Under the pieces are notes generated by a model, which searched no databases, was not told where the DNA came from, and saw only the letters and a list, made by a program, of their open reading frames with translations. Position numbers and translations under genes: made by a program. A stretch of 64,000 nt of DNA from Bilabrum cf. latius (Eukaryota; Bigyra: Bicosoecida; Bigyra; Bicosoecida): NCBI GenBank assembly GCA_965178125.1, contig OZ237745.1:868001-932000 (forward strand). The letters run 5' to 3'. Shown here one piece after another: positions 11,185-23,800 of the stretch. Within the stretch, counting starts at the first letter, position 1. Every line of letters begins with the position of its first letter.

Positions 11185-14100
11185 TTACCCACCGCCCGCG
11201 GTGAGTTTGGTGATGCGTTCCTGTCCCGCGGCCCTCGCCGGCGCGCAGGACGCGAGGAGCCCGCAGACAAAGGACACGATCACCACCGCCGCTACGATGC
11301 TCCAGGGAAACACCAGGGCGAGCGGAAGCCCCGTGAACAAGGACCTTTGCTGCGCGAACGCCCACGCCGACGCCGTCCCGACGCCCGTGCCAAGCAGCGC
11401 GGCCGCCGCCACGAGGAGCGAAGCCTCGTGCGCGTACACCCGGGCCAGCCTCGACGGAGACAGTCCCACGGCGCGGAGCACCCCGATCTCCCTCTGCTGC
11501 TCCCTGATGTTGGTCGCAACGCTCGCGAGCAGGCTGAAGAAGCACAGGAACATGACCACCACGGCCAGCGCCGCGAAGAGGAAGTTGATGGCCGCCAGCA
11601 CCGCCGACAGGTCCCCCAGGTCCGACGACACGGACCGCGCGCCCCAGGCAGCCGCCCGATCGTCGGAGACCAGGAGCACGTCTTGCGCCGTCGTCGTGCC
11701 CCGCGACGCCGCGAAGGACCCCGCCTGCGCGTCGGCGAGGTACGCGCTCCTCAGCGCCCCCCTCGCCTCCGAGGCCTCCTCCTCCCCCCCTTCCGCCGCT
11801 GCCGCCGCCCACCCCTTGTGAGGGCCCTCTAGGAGGGCGCCGCCCGCGCCGAGGAAGGAGGCGGACACGGCGGCCGCGAGCGTTTGCGCCGCCTCCACCG
11901 CTTTCTCGGCGTCCCCCGCCGCGGCCCTGCCCGCCGCGGACTCTGGCGCCGCGCCCCCCGGCACGGCCCACAGGCCCCGCCACAGGGGCAGGCAGCTCGT
12001 GGCCACGTGCCTCCCGCGCGCCGCGGCGAGGTCCAGGAAGGCCGGGAAGGAGGCGAGGGCGGACGTCTCCTCCTCGCCCGTCCGCGAGAAGGAGAACAAC
12101 GCGGAGGAGCGGAGCAGGGAAGCGGACCGGATCCTGCTGGCCCACAGCGAAGCCTGCACCGCGACGGCCTCGGCCTCGCCGCCGCCCGGCTGCTCCCCTG
12201 CCCCTCCCGGCAGCGGCCCCGCGTCTACGGTTGCCGCCTCCTCCTCCTCCTCCTCCTGCTCCTGCTGCTGCTACTCCTCGTCTTGCCGCTGCCGAGTACC
12301 GATGGCTGCTACGTAGTCCTACCCCCGCGGCGCCCGGCCGGCCGGGCCCAGGGCCAGTGACCTGGCCGCGTACACCGACCGGGCCCGGGCCCAGGCCCTC
12401 GCTCCCTCCTCCTCCTCCACCTCCTCCTCTCCGTCCTCACCGGGTGCTGCTGCTGATGACGACGACGACGACGACGACCGTGACGGCGGTGACAGCGGTG
12501 ACAGCGGTGAAGCGTCGGGCTGCTGCCAGACCTCTTCGCCCCCCTCGATCGACCCCCGCGACGTCCTGGCGCCGCCACGACGATCCGAGGGCACCTCCTC
12601 TGTCGTGGTCACCAGGGCCCTGTCGCCCCTCCGCCAGCCGGGCAGCTGCAGCCGCAGCGACGCGGACATGACCGCCCTCTGTCCCCCCCTCGCGCCGTAG
12701 AGTGCCCGCGTGAGCCCCAGCCCGTCGCGCCTGTCCTCTCCCCCGCTCCACTCGCTCCTGCTGGCAGAGGCGTACCGCAGGTAGGCCTCGTCCAGGGACG
12801 ACTCCACGCCCGGCGACACGGCAAAGGGGCGGATGGGCGCGGTCCCCAGCCGAGACACGCTCCGCAGAAGCACCGCGGGCATGAGGTAGTCCTGATCCGC
12901 TCGGAGCAGGGAGGACGACGAGCCGCCTCCCACGAAGCCGCCGAAGCCGCCTCCGCCGCCGCCGGACGAGGACGCGGACGAGGAGCTCGCGCCGTCCTCC
13001 ACCGCCGCACCACCGTCCGCTCCACTTCCGCTGCTCCTCGCGATCGCCCTGGATTCGAACCGAGAGCTCACCGCCGCCCAGCCAGCGCTCCCGAGCCCGC
13101 GGCGCGAATTGCCCAGCCCGCTCCGGCTCACCCACCGCACGGGCCCGGCCAGCCCGCCCACGCCGGCCCACGCGTCTGCCAGGCCGCGGTCCGCGCCGGG
13201 CGGAAGCACCGTCGCGTCCGCCTGCCCCGCCTGCAGCGCGACGGCGTGCTCGAGCGAGCGCACGACGCCCTGCGACCACTCCCTGTGGTCCGACAGGGGC
13301 TCGGAGGGGTCGGGCTGCGCCGCCAGCGCGCCGTCGGCCACGCGCGCCCACGCCGCGCCGTGCCCGGCAGAGGCCGCGGCGAGCGCGGTCTCCGCCACGA
13401 GCATGGCTTCCTGCGAGGCGGGGGCGGGGGGCGCCTGCAGCACCACCGGGCTGCCGAGCGCCTGCCTCGCCGTAAACTCGGCGGTCTGCACCTCCTGCGA
13501 CGCCGCCACGAAGACAAACACGATGAAGGCGATGGACAGCGCGTACATTGCCAGCGTCTTCTGGTTCCTCGTCCTGTGCGCCGCCAGGTTTGCCAGCGCC
13601 AGGTTCACCACCGCCTCTGCTTCCCACCACGACAGCAGCAGCGCCGAGACGACCTGCTCCACGATCGCCTCGAGGTTCATGGCGAGCGCCACCAGGCCGG
13701 CCATGAGGCCCAGGAGCACGGCCAAAAAGAGGTTGAAGAAGAGCCTCAGGTTGAGCGAGAGCAGGGAGAGGGGCAGCACGTAGTAGATCCCGAAGCCGAA
13801 CCCCACCGCCACGATGCCGGCGATGAGCGCCGCGACGGGCGGGGCCGATCCCGCCGACCGCTCCACGGTCACCTCCACCACCTTTTGCGCACCGCTGGGG
13901 CGCGACGCGTCCGCGGCCTCCCGCAGCGAGTCCTCCGTGAGCGCCTGCCGAATGGGCACGACGGCGGCGAGGGCGGGGATGGCGAGGGCCAGCACGGTGG
14001 CGGTGGCGACGGCCTCGCCGCTGAGCCGGCGGAGCGCGCTCCCGCCCGCGCCCGCGCCCAGCCCGGCCAGGTCGGCAAAGTTGCCCAGCACGGCGGCAGC

Positions 14101-16152
14101 CACGAGCTGCGCCGCGACGAGGCCCGCGACCCACGCGGGGACAGAGTACGCGGCGGCCTGCAGCCCCAGCAGCCCCACGATGGACGGTCTCGTCTGGCCC
14201 AGCATCCGCCTGACGCCCACCTCGAACCGCCTGCCGCTCGTGTTGATCAGCAGCAGCGAGTAGATGAGCACGGTGGCCAGCGCGAACAGCACGGCGAGCA
14301 GCACGTCGAGCACGAGGCCGAGGTACAGCGTCACGAACTGCCCCTCCCGAAGCGCGTCCAGCACGCCCAGGCTCGACGAAAGCTGGGAGAAGCCGGCGGC
14401 GTACAGCGCGTCCGCGGCAAAGTCGCCGACGCGCGCCTGCACCTCGTCAAAGTTGGGCGACGCGTACGCGTCCACGCGCTCGTCCGGGGCCATGGCGAGG
14501 TGAACCGCGCTGACGAACCATTCCGACCGCAGGGCCGCCACGTCCGGCCCCGCGGCGCGGGGCAGCGCCACGCCGGCGCTGCGGCCGTCGGGCGCGGCGA
14601 TGGAGGCGCAGGCGATCGCCGGCACCCCGCCGCCGCCGCAGCTGCTGTTGGAGCCGTCCGTTCCGCCGGCCGAGCCGTCGATGATGTCAGCGGCGCCTGC
14701 CCCGGCCCACCGCACGGCGGGGTGCAGCCCCTCTTGCACCGCCCACCGGGCCGTCCCGGCGAGGGGGGCGAGGGCCGTGCCGGTCGCGGCGGCGTTGGAC
14801 ACCTTGCCGCCCGCTCCCGCCGCAAAGGTGCGCGCCAGCCGCACGCGGCCGACCACCACGCCGAAGCGCTGGTCGGTCAGGCTCCAGCCGTCGCAGCGGG
14901 AGGAGGACGCGTTCGCGTGCTTCAGGGCCAGGGCCACGTCGTTGTCGGTGCTCGCTTCCCCCCTCGCGCCCGGCACGCCGCCCCCACTGCCGGCGGCGGG
15001 GGGAAGCAGCCGCTGCGCGGGACACGGGTCCGGAGGCGCCACAATGTGCCTCGACAGCTTGCCGACCCGGAACGCGACCGTGAGGTAGCTCCCGACGCCG
15101 ACGCCGAGGTCGGCCGCCACGTCGGCGTGCAGTGCCACCTCCCCCGGCTCCATCTCGCGGCCCACCGCCCCCGCCCCCTGCTCCCTCCAGTTCCTCCCGA
15201 GGCCCATCCTGCCCTCCTTGGCCTCGTCTATCAGAGCAAGGCTCAGGCTGCGGGAGCCGGCCCCGCCCCGCCCCCGCGGGAGCGTTGTGGCCGCCGAGGT
15301 TCCGCAAAGAGCGCGCAGCGCCGCTTCGGGCGAGGCCGCGCCCCTCGTGTCCGTCCCGAAGGGCCCCGAGGGGCCCAGGCCGGGCTCCAGGCCCTCTTCG
15401 CTCGCTACATCCGATCCCGATCCGGATCCTGTTCCCTGGGCGGGGTCCCCCGCGCCACCAGCCGACACACCGCCCTGAGCCCTGGGCTGGTACATGCTCT
15501 GGTTGTCGAGGCGGCTGTACAGGCCCACCCCGAGCGGGCTCGCAAGGGCCAGCTCTCCGGCGATGGGGCACCCCTCGTCTCCCACAAACAAGGCCTCACC
15601 GAACACCCGGGGCGCGGAGTAGGAGAGCCTCCCGCCGTCAGCGGCGGCAGACAGGCGCTCGTCCAGCAGCGTGTAGTTGAACGCCTGCACGCCAGGGGTG
15701 CTCGGCGTGAGGATGACATCCTGCTAGCCCTCTGCGTTCTCCGCCAACCGCAAAAAGATGAGCGGTGCCCGCGCAAGCAGCGTCTGCAGGACGGCCGCGA
15801 CGAGCACCACGAGAAAAACCGTGCAGGCACCCAAGCAGGTCATCAGCGGCGCAGCGCGAACCTCTCTCCACGTTTGCTCGACGGCCTCGCACGCGACCAG
15901 CCCGGAGCAGCCGCACCAAGCGCCCCAGCGATAGCAGCTTCCACGATCGGGTGTCCTTCCGTCGCTGCCGGTCGTGCCCGCAGGAGCGGTCGATCCTCCG
16001 CTCACGCACCCCGGACAAGCACCGCTGGAAGCCGGGGCATCTGCGGCGGTCAAATCGTTCATTTCGGACCGGGTCATTCTCGCCGGGCCGACCTCGTGGG
16101 CTTCCTTTGGCTGCCACGGCCCGCGGCTTGCGCCCGCATCCGGATCCACCAT
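11185..16152 (-). CDS. FtsX/MacB-family (ABC3-type) multi-pass membrane protein
   Basis: One open frame of 1,655 residues on the minus strand, if TAG (15724, 12319, 12271) is read as Gln. ATG at 16152 is preceded by an in-frame TGA two codons upstream. The end is TAA followed at once by TGA. A first membrane segment lies near residues 100-125 (TVFLVVLVAAVLQTLL), followed by a large extracytoplasmic region. A first FtsX-like core (about 604-750, containing SGRRFEVGVRRMLGQT) and more membrane helices (about 770-870) follow. A final FtsX domain (about 1510-1635) contains NIREQQREIGVLRAVG, the family signature, then two helices. FtsX-family permeases normally work with an ABC ATPase in lipid or lipoprotein handling or as mechanotransmitters. 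The substrate here is unknown and no ATPase gene is nearby. Poly-Ser, Gly and Glu/Gln linkers enlarge the protein. Confidence 0.82.
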
Positions 16153-16387
16153 CGCTCACGATGAGACGGATTGCCGAACAAGCAGAGAAAAATCTCCGAG
16201 CAAATGCAAAGAATACGATCGAAACAGCAGCCTACGCACCTCGCAATGCGTGCCAGGCAGTGCCAGAGCAACGTCGGAAAAATCCAAAAGAGCAAAACAC
16301 GGTTGCAACCGCATTGAATTATGTGTGTGATGAGTGGAGATGTGTCCGTTCTGGCGCCATCCAGATTGCCGCCAATCGGACGCAGGT
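16153..16387. promoter_or_regulatory. Divergent promoter region
   Basis: These 235 bp separate the start of the FtsX-like gene (-) from the start chosen for the next gene (+). The region is AT-richer than the flanks and must hold both 5' regions. I see no defined motif. CGGACGCAG just before 16388 could instead be a splice acceptor for an upstream exon. Confidence 0.35.
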
Positions 16388-17122
16388 ATGGCTGATAATT
16401 ACAAGCGAACTGGAATTCTGATTGGAAACTACGCGGAGGATGTGCTCGCGTACGACATGGTGACTCAGGGAAGGAAAACATCCGCAAAGTTCGCTGCGAC
16501 TAGCGAAGCTCAGTCTAGGTTTCCAAACCCGAAAGCCAGCGCAAAGGGTGGGACCGATGCGCTACGGAGGGACTTTGAGGACACAAGATATCGCGCCAGC
16601 ATGATGAGCTAGGGCGGTATGCCCTCCCACTTGCTGTTCAACCACGGGCCCAAGGGCTCCGAGGACCCCGAACACGATGATCCGACGCGGTTCTGCACCA
16701 TGAGTAGCATGGCGTTCGACCCGAGCAAGGCTGCAACCACAACAGAAGTCATTGCAGACCACCCCCCGCGAGCAGTAGCAGCAACCATGGAAGCGACGGT
16801 GCGGCGTGCCAAGGTAGCCGACCGGCACAAGAGCCTTGCAACGGGGCTGGACCCCAGGGATCCGAGAGGCAAGTCAGCGACCGCCTCGGCAGCCCCATTG
16901 GATGCCACACGAGGCCAGTTTGATACGTCCTCCCGGATGCAGCAGCGAGTGATCGAGACTAGGATGAAGATCCGGCAGAAGGCCGACGCGGAGCTCCGTG
17001 CCACGGGGCGGGGCACGTCGACGAGGGAAGCGGCCGCCGCGAGAGCGAGGGCAAAGGCAGAGGGCACCGCTTCGTTTGCTGCATCCTTCGGGCACGGGTC
17101 GATCCCGGGACTGCGGGGATGA
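16388..17122 (+). CDS. Small basic protein, possibly axonemal/microtubule-associated
   Basis: A 244-residue protein beginning MADNYKRTGILIGNYAED, with one in-frame TAG (16610-16612) read as Gln, ending in TGA. An alternative ATG at 16340 would add 16 residues. The short N-terminal motif RTGILIGNYAED resembles the compact motifs of ciliary microtubule inner proteins, but I cannot match it to a named family, so this is only a suggestion. The C-terminal half (RMQQRVIETRMKIRQKADAEL) is rich in Arg, Lys and Ala and probably forms one long helix. It converges with the phosphorylase gene, whose stop is 135 bp away. Confidence 0.7.
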
Positions 17123-17257
17123 CTCGGCGCTGCGGCTGGGGGCAGAGCGAGGGCCAGCCACGATCAAGGATTGCGTTCTCCATAGGTTGCATTGAATCGA
17201 ATCGCACTGACAGGATTCGGAAGAAATCGCAACTTGAAGAACCGAATCATTCGCCAA

Positions 17258-20200
17258 TCAGAACTGCAGCCCAGCGCCGGCGCGCCCAGTGGCCGCCACA
17301 GCGTCCTCCGCCCCTTCACCCAGCCCGTCGTCGTCCTCCTCCTCCTCCCCCTCCGCTGCTGCTGCGGCGGCGCCGCCAGTGGCCACCGCACCGCTCACGA
17401 GGGAGGGATCCATGCCAGGGAACGACCTGGCCCTGCTGCGGCCGATGGGCTCGGGCTCGGGCCGCCTGCACGGCTCGATGCCCCAGATCTCCTTGGCGTA
17501 CTGCCCGATGGTCCGATCCGTCGAGAACGTGCCCATCCCCGCGGTGATGAGGATGCTCTGCCTGGTCCACGCCTCCTGGTCCCGATACAGCTCGTCCGCC
17601 CGCCGCTGGGCGTCGAGGTAGCCTTGGAAGTCGTGCCTGACAAGGTAGTAGTCGTTCTCGGGCCGCAGCACGTGCAGGATGGGGTCCACGTCGTGACCCG
17701 GGCCGAACTCGCCGGCACGGACCTTCTCAAGCACGACCTTGAGCTCCTCGCCGCCGTCCGACAGCTCCAGGGCCTTGCCGTCCCCTGCCCCCGCGCCTCC
17801 GGCGGCAGCCCCGGATCCGGCGCTGGGCGAGCCCTCTTGTTCTTCCGCCTTGGCCTCCTCCATTACGTCGGCGATCTTGCGGGCGGCCTTCCTGCCGTGT
17901 TCCCTGAGCTCGTCCACGTCATGAGACAGAGCCCCGAAGAGGAAGAGGTTCTCCACACCCACCTCCTCCGCGATCTCGACGTTGGCGCCGTCGTTGGTGC
18001 CGATCAGGAGCCCGCCGTTCATACAGAACTTCATGCAGGACGTGCCCGAGGCCTCCATCCCGGCGCAGCTGACGTGCTGGTGCATCTCGGCCGCGGGGAC
18101 CAATCTCTCGGCCCAGGTCACGTTGTAGTTGGGAATGAAGACCACCCGTAGGTAGTCCCGCACGTCTGGGTCGTTGTTGACCTTTTCGGCCACGCGGTTG
18201 ATCAGCAGGATGATTCTCTTGGCCATCACGTACGCGGGCGCGGCCTTGCCGGCGAAGAACTCCACGCGGGGCACGACGTTCGCCTTTCGCTCCTCTGGCG
18301 TCATCCCCTTGATCGCGTAGTACCTGTGGATGCAGTGCAGCGCGCTCATGAGCTGCCTCTTGTACTCGTGAATGCGCTTGGCGAACACGGTGTACATGAA
18401 ACCCTTCGTTGGCACCTCGACCTTTACCTCCTTCTTCACAAAGGCGGCGAGCCTCTCCTTGTTCTCCTGCTTGATCTGCATCCACGGACGGATCAGGTCG
18501 ATGTCGTCGGCGTGCGCGCGCAGGCCCTGCAGCTCGTCCAGCTCCTTGAGCCAGGTGCTAGAGCCGAGGGTGCTGCTGATCAGGGCAGAGAGGCCGGGGT
18601 TGCACTGGTTCATCCACCGGCGGGGGGTCACCCCGTTGGTCTTGTTCTGAATGAGGTCGGGGAACATCGCCTCGAAGTCGGGGAACACCTGCGTGCGCAG
18701 GAGGTGCGTGTGAAGGGCGGCGACGCCGTTCACTGCGTGGGAGGACACGATGGCGAGGTTTGCCATCCTGACCTGCTTTCCGTGGTCCTCCTCGATGATC
18801 GACATGGACCGGAGCTTGCCCGTGTCTCCGGGGAACACCTCCTTGACCCGCTCGAGGAACAGGTGGTTGATGTAGTAGATGATCTCCAGGTGGCGGGGCA
18901 GCATGCTTCCAAGCACCGACACGGGCCACTTCTCCAGGGCCTCTGGCAGCACCGTGTGGTTCGTGTAGCTGAACGTGCCGCGGCTGATGGACCACGCCGT
19001 GGCCCAGTCGAGACCCTCCTCGTCCACCAGCACGCGCATGAGCTCCGGCACGGCCAGCGCAGGGTGCGTGTCGTTCAGCTAAATGGCGTTCTTGGACGAG
19101 AACTCGGACCAGTCCCATCCCTCCCTCTTCTTGAAGCGCCGCACAATGTCCTGCAGGGTGGCGCACACGAAAAAGTACTGCTGCCTCAGCCGCAGCTCCT
19201 TGCCTTGCATCGTGTGGTCGGCGGGGTACAGCACGTTGGTGATGTTCTCGGCGCGCTGCCTCTCGGACACTGCCTTCATGTAATCGCCCTCGCTGAACTC
19301 GCCCAGGTCGAATTCCTTGGCGGGGGCCGCTTTCCACAGGCGCAGGTTGATGGTGTTGTACGAGTCGAACGCTGGGATGGGGTTGTCGTACGCCATGGCC
19401 ATGCAGACGTCTCCGCCCTCCCATCTGCGCCTCTTGTTGCCCTTCTCATCCTCGTACTCGGACACGCTGCCGAAGAAGCGGACGGGGTACACCACGTCGG
19501 TCCTCTGCACCTCCCAGGGGCTCCCGAGCGTCAGCCAGTAGTCGGGCATCTCCACCTGGTGTCCCTCCTTGATCTTCTGCTTAAAGATGCCGTACTGGTA
19601 CCGGAGTCCGTACCCCCAGGCGGGCAGGTCCAGGGTGGCCATGGAGTCCAGGAAGCAGGACGCAAGGCGCCCGAGGCCTCCGTTGCCGAGGGCAGCGTCC
19701 TGCTCCGTCTCGTACATCTTGCCGAGCTCGAAGCCCAGCTCCTGGAGGGCCTCGTCGTAGGGCTCCTCCAGGTCCATGTTGAGCAGGGCGTTTTGCATCG
19801 CGCGACCCATCAGAAACCTGGGGCAAGGAACAAAAGAAAGCGGGGCAGGCGGGGAGCATGAGATCCTCGAAAGTGTGCCGCAAGCTGGACATGAGGCGGG
19901 GTTCCTCCGAATCCTCACTCGATGCTCAGGTAGTACGCGCGCTTGCAGTCTGCCTCATCGAAATGCTGGCAGGTATCGTTGAAACTCTCAATGAGGCGAT
20001 CGCGGATGCTCAGTGCAGTGGCGCGGTATGCCTGCGTTTCGGGACCGATGGGGTTGCAAATGCAAGTCTGGATGAATCACGCGCGTCCTGCTCTGGATTT
20101 CGTTGGCATGGGCGAGCGGCTCACCTTGTCTTTATCCATGTTCATACGAGATCCTGCCAGGCTGTACTCCACATGGTTGGCGATCGATTTTTGGATGCTT

Positions 20201-20419
20201 GCCTTGTCTGCGTGCAGTACGTGGATACTGATCGCAAGGCACTCAAAAGCTGCGCGATGCGTCCCCGTAATGTGTGCGGCATCGGCATCTACTCCGTGTT
20301 ATTATTTCAAGTTTCTACTACCATTTCCCCCAAAGCCACGACATGAAATGTGATCGCCGTGAGGCTGAGTGACTAGCTCGCGACAGATCTCTCTCACCCG
20401 CGGTCAGGTAGCTTGACAT
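17258..20419 (-). CDS. PYG: Glycogen/starch phosphorylase (alpha-1,4-glucan phosphorylase)
   Basis: Catalyses phosphorolysis of alpha-1,4-glucan to glucose-1-phosphate with pyridoxal phosphate. I place four exons: 20398-20419, 20125-20207, 19919-20067 and 17258-19817. Introns are 190, 57 and 101 nt, all GTGAG...AG, and phases are consistent. This gives 937 residues. The first exon (MSSYLTA) is the least certain. Family landmarks are YYLSIEFLMGRA, DAALGNGGLGRLASCFLDSM, LPEALEKWP, VKRIHEYKRQL-like FAKRIHEYKRQL, and EASGTSCMKF with the PLP lysine at about residue 681. A TAG (19079-19081) falls exactly at the conserved Gln of AIQLNDTHPAL. The protein lacks a clear plastid presequence. It has an extra Ala/Gly-rich insert (about 17770-17850) and an acidic low-complexity C-terminal tail. 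Confidence 0.96.
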
Positions 20420-20858
20420 CAAAGAAAAGAGCTTTTGGTGCCTCTTCCGGTCCGATGCATCTCCCCCTTCCTTTGGCATAGCAGTGCGTAGCAGTGGAAA
20501 CGCTGCGAGTCAACAATCATGGGCATTCTCAAATGTTCGAGCAATGCAACTGAGATCTTTCGAGGCAAGTGCAACCATTCATCGGTAGTCTCACCGTCTG
20601 TGATGCTGCTGAACGAAGCACGGCGATCTCCCAATCCCCCTCCCTTGACCGTGTCATGTACCAAATCAGCGGCAGCCATGTTGCTGCCAGGATGCACAAA
20701 GTGCGACTGCGCCGAGATTGCGCGGCGATTGGGTCGCGGAACCACCGAATGTTGCACCGGCGCCGCGCAATTTGCAGCAGCTGATGCTTATTATTGGTTT
20801 GGATAGAGTCTGCTGCTGCTACGTTCTGTTCATCTCAATTTCCCCTCAGTTCTGATAA
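20420..20858. other. Intergenic, 439 bp
   Basis: This lies between the phosphorylase start and the PNPase stop, both on the minus strand, so it holds the phosphorylase promoter and the PNPase 3' end. No coding sequence or RNA gene is apparent. Confidence 0.5.
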
Positions 20859-23800
20859 TCACTGCCTGGAATGGCTGGTGATGGTGTCAGCTGCCTCGAT
20901 CGCAAGCGCCTCGGCGAGCGTACCGGCGACGTCCCGCCGCCTCTTATCCGAGCGTCGCCCCCTCTTCTTTGGCACCTTTTCCTTTTTCTATCCCTGTTTA
21001 CCGCCGTTTTGAGCACCTCCAGCCTTCGCCCCGGTCCCTGCCCTCAACTTCTTCTTCTTCAGGGCGGGCTCTTCCTCCTCCTGCACCACCTTCTCCTCCG
21101 CCTCCTCCTCCTCCACTCTCGGTGCTGACCCCCGGAAGAGCTCGTCAAGCGGGTCGGTGCCTAGGTACTCAACCACGCCCATGCCCAGTGGCCTCTTTGC
21201 CTGCTTCTGGAGGGAGGCACCGCCTTCCTCCTCACTTTCAGTACCGCTAGCACTGGCACTGGCACTGCCGCTGCCGCTGCCATAATCGCTATCGGTTGAG
21301 TCCAGGCCAGAGAGGCCGGCAAGAATCGCATCCACGGCGTCTACAGGATCCGCGTCTGGCATCGGTGCAGACCCGGACTAGACACTCGCAACGGAACCTG
21401 AAGACACTTGAAAATCAGGTGAAGGGGCCAGCAGGGCTCCCAGAAGGGAATCAGCGTCATCGGATGCCACTTGGTGCAAGGAGCCGGCGCCACCGTTCCC
21501 TGCAGCAGCGCCGCTTCCTCTAGCGCTAGGCTGTTTCTAGTTGTCGACCTTTGCAGTTGCATCGTTTGCATCCTTCTCCTTCTTGGACTTGACATCATTC
21601 CGCCTTCTGTCTCGGCCCGTCTGACGAGAAACCTTGCCGGCGTCCTCGTGCCACGATTCGAAACCAGTGCCGCCACCTCCGTCCTTCTTGTTGCCGCCTG
21701 CAGCCTTTTCACTGGCGGCTTTCTTGCCGGGAGCTGGACTGTCCGCCTTGCTAGGCTTTTCTGGAGTCGTTTTCCCTGTCGCCTTTGCCTTTGCCTGAGC
21801 GGCCTTGGCAGCCATTGCGTTCTTTGGGAACGCTAGGACCCCCGCTTTCATCGCTAGGTGTCGGTTGAGCTTGAAGCTCCTGTCCGGCGCGATGTCGACC
21901 ACCATGGTGATGATCTCCGTGCCAACCTCCGGATTGTACAGGCCAGAGTTCCTCAGCGCCAGGTATCCGGTGGGCAGGTTGTTGCTGGGCCAGTCCTCGA
22001 AGGAACCGGCCCTGGGGCTGGACTCGCTGTCCGCCTCCTTGCTCACCGCACCGGTGACCTTGACAAAGACGCCAAACTCCTGCAGGCTGGTGATCCTGCC
22101 GCGGACGAGCGAACCCGGGACGCACTCGAACTGCGTCTTGGCGAGCGGCTTCTCCTCGTCATCTGACCCAGTGCCGCCCGCCCCCTGCTCTTGCGCCTGC
22201 GCCTGCGCCTCGGCCACCTTCCACGCGTTCATGGTAGGGTCATTCCTGGGATCCACCCCTAGGTCTGGTATGAGCTCGCGAATGCTTGGGGCCGGTGACC
22301 TTCCCCCCGTCGACCCGTCACTGGCTTGGGTCTTGCTCGCCGTCAAGGCTTCCTGCTTCTGCTTGGCAGGCTCTGAAAGAAACGGTATGCCAGTTGGAAG
22401 GCTGCTCGCATCGGGTGCGCTTGGCGGAACGTACGGCCCAGGCGATCCGCTCGAGTCGACGACTGCCCCCTGGGTGCCAGTGGCGCTGGCAGTGGCGCTG
22501 CTGCTGGCCTGCTGGGTGCCGGCCGCTCTAGCATGCTGGAACGGCACATCGGGCGAACCAACGATACCAAGTGCTCCTACGTGATCAGGGGAAGGCAATA
22601 GAACCAGCTCTTCCACGAGACGCTTCGCGAGATCGAGCCCAAGCTAGTCGCGAGAGAAAATCTGCAAGTAGTCGGTATCTCCGTAGAAGCTGAGCTAGCT
22701 GTTTGTCTCCCTCTCAATCCTGCGCAGGTTCCGTGCTCCAGGCCCGACCACCTGCCCTCGCTTCGACTGCGGCACCATGAGCAGATCGATCCTCGGCGCC
22801 GTGTCCCGGAGCCCCTCCTTGGGCGCCTGGATCGTCTGCTTCATGCGGTCCAGGAGCTCTTTCCTGGCGGCCCGCGCCCGCCACACGCCCGATTCGAGGA
22901 TCTCCAACGGGATTCCAGGCAGCTTCAAGTCGAGCTGCACGGCAGTCACCCCGTGGATCGTACCCGCTATCTTGAAGTCCATGTCGCCGCAGTGGTCCTC
23001 CAAGCCCAAGATGTCCGTAAGCAGCAAGGCTTTCTTGCCGCTTGGCACGGGCCTCAGGTCGTCTGACTCAGCTGCAGACCGGTCCGAATCACCAGCAGCT
23101 TCCGTCGGTTCGCTTGCGTTCCGGGCTCGATACGAGCCGTCGGAGCCCCAAGCACCCTGCTCCAGCTTGCCCAGCTCTGGCGTGCTCACCATCCCGATGC
23201 TGATGCCAGCCACGTGCTCCTTGAGAGGCACCCCTGCATCCATCAGGGCCACCGACGCCCCGCACACAGTGGCCATGGAGCTGGATCCATCCGATCCAGA
23301 GATCTCTGAGGTGACTCTGACAGTGTATGGGAATTCCTCGGGGCGCGGCATCACCGGAGCAACGGCCTTCTGCGCGAGCGCGCCATGCCCAACCATCCGT
23401 CTGTTGATGCCTCCCACTCGGCCCACTTCATTCACGCTGTACGGAGGAAACTCGTAGTGAAGCATGAAGGCTTTGGCACTGGGCTCCACGGGAGCCAACG
23501 GGTTGCGCCTCGCGTTGCTCAGCTGCCACATGGACAGGGGACCCAGGGTGGTGGTGCACAGCGCCTGGGTGGCACCCCGCGCAAATAGAGAGGACCCGTG
23601 CACGACGGGAATGACTTCGTTTTCGCACTGCAGCTGCCTGATATGCATGGAGCTTCGCCCGTCCGGTCTCCCAGACGTCGCTTTGCCAAGGTCATACCCG
23701 GCTTGCCGCGCCTCAAGGTTCGAGTCAATGGACACTGGAACGACAGGAGGCTTGGGCTCGCTGAGCAGATCAGAGAGCTCTGGCAAGCCTCCTTGCGAGT

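Noticed and set aside
10883-12145. Minus-strand 420-codon frame overlapping the end of the FtsX-like gene
   Set aside because: Over 11185-12145 it is an out-of-frame shadow of the FtsX domain. Only its last 100 codons look protein-like, and I could not find splice sites joining them.
13040-13065. GGATTCGAACCG sequence resembling a tRNA T arm
   Set aside because: It lies inside the coding sequence of the FtsX-like gene, and no cloverleaf can be formed around it.
13246-16164. Plus-strand open frame of about 970 codons opposite the FtsX-like gene
   Set aside because: Arg/Gly/His/Gln-rich shadow of the GC-rich minus-strand gene, with no domain.
18326-19861. Plus-strand 511-codon open frame opposite phosphorylase
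   Set aside because: It is the reverse-strand shadow of a strongly conserved enzyme, with His/Leu/Val-rich composition and no recognisable motif.
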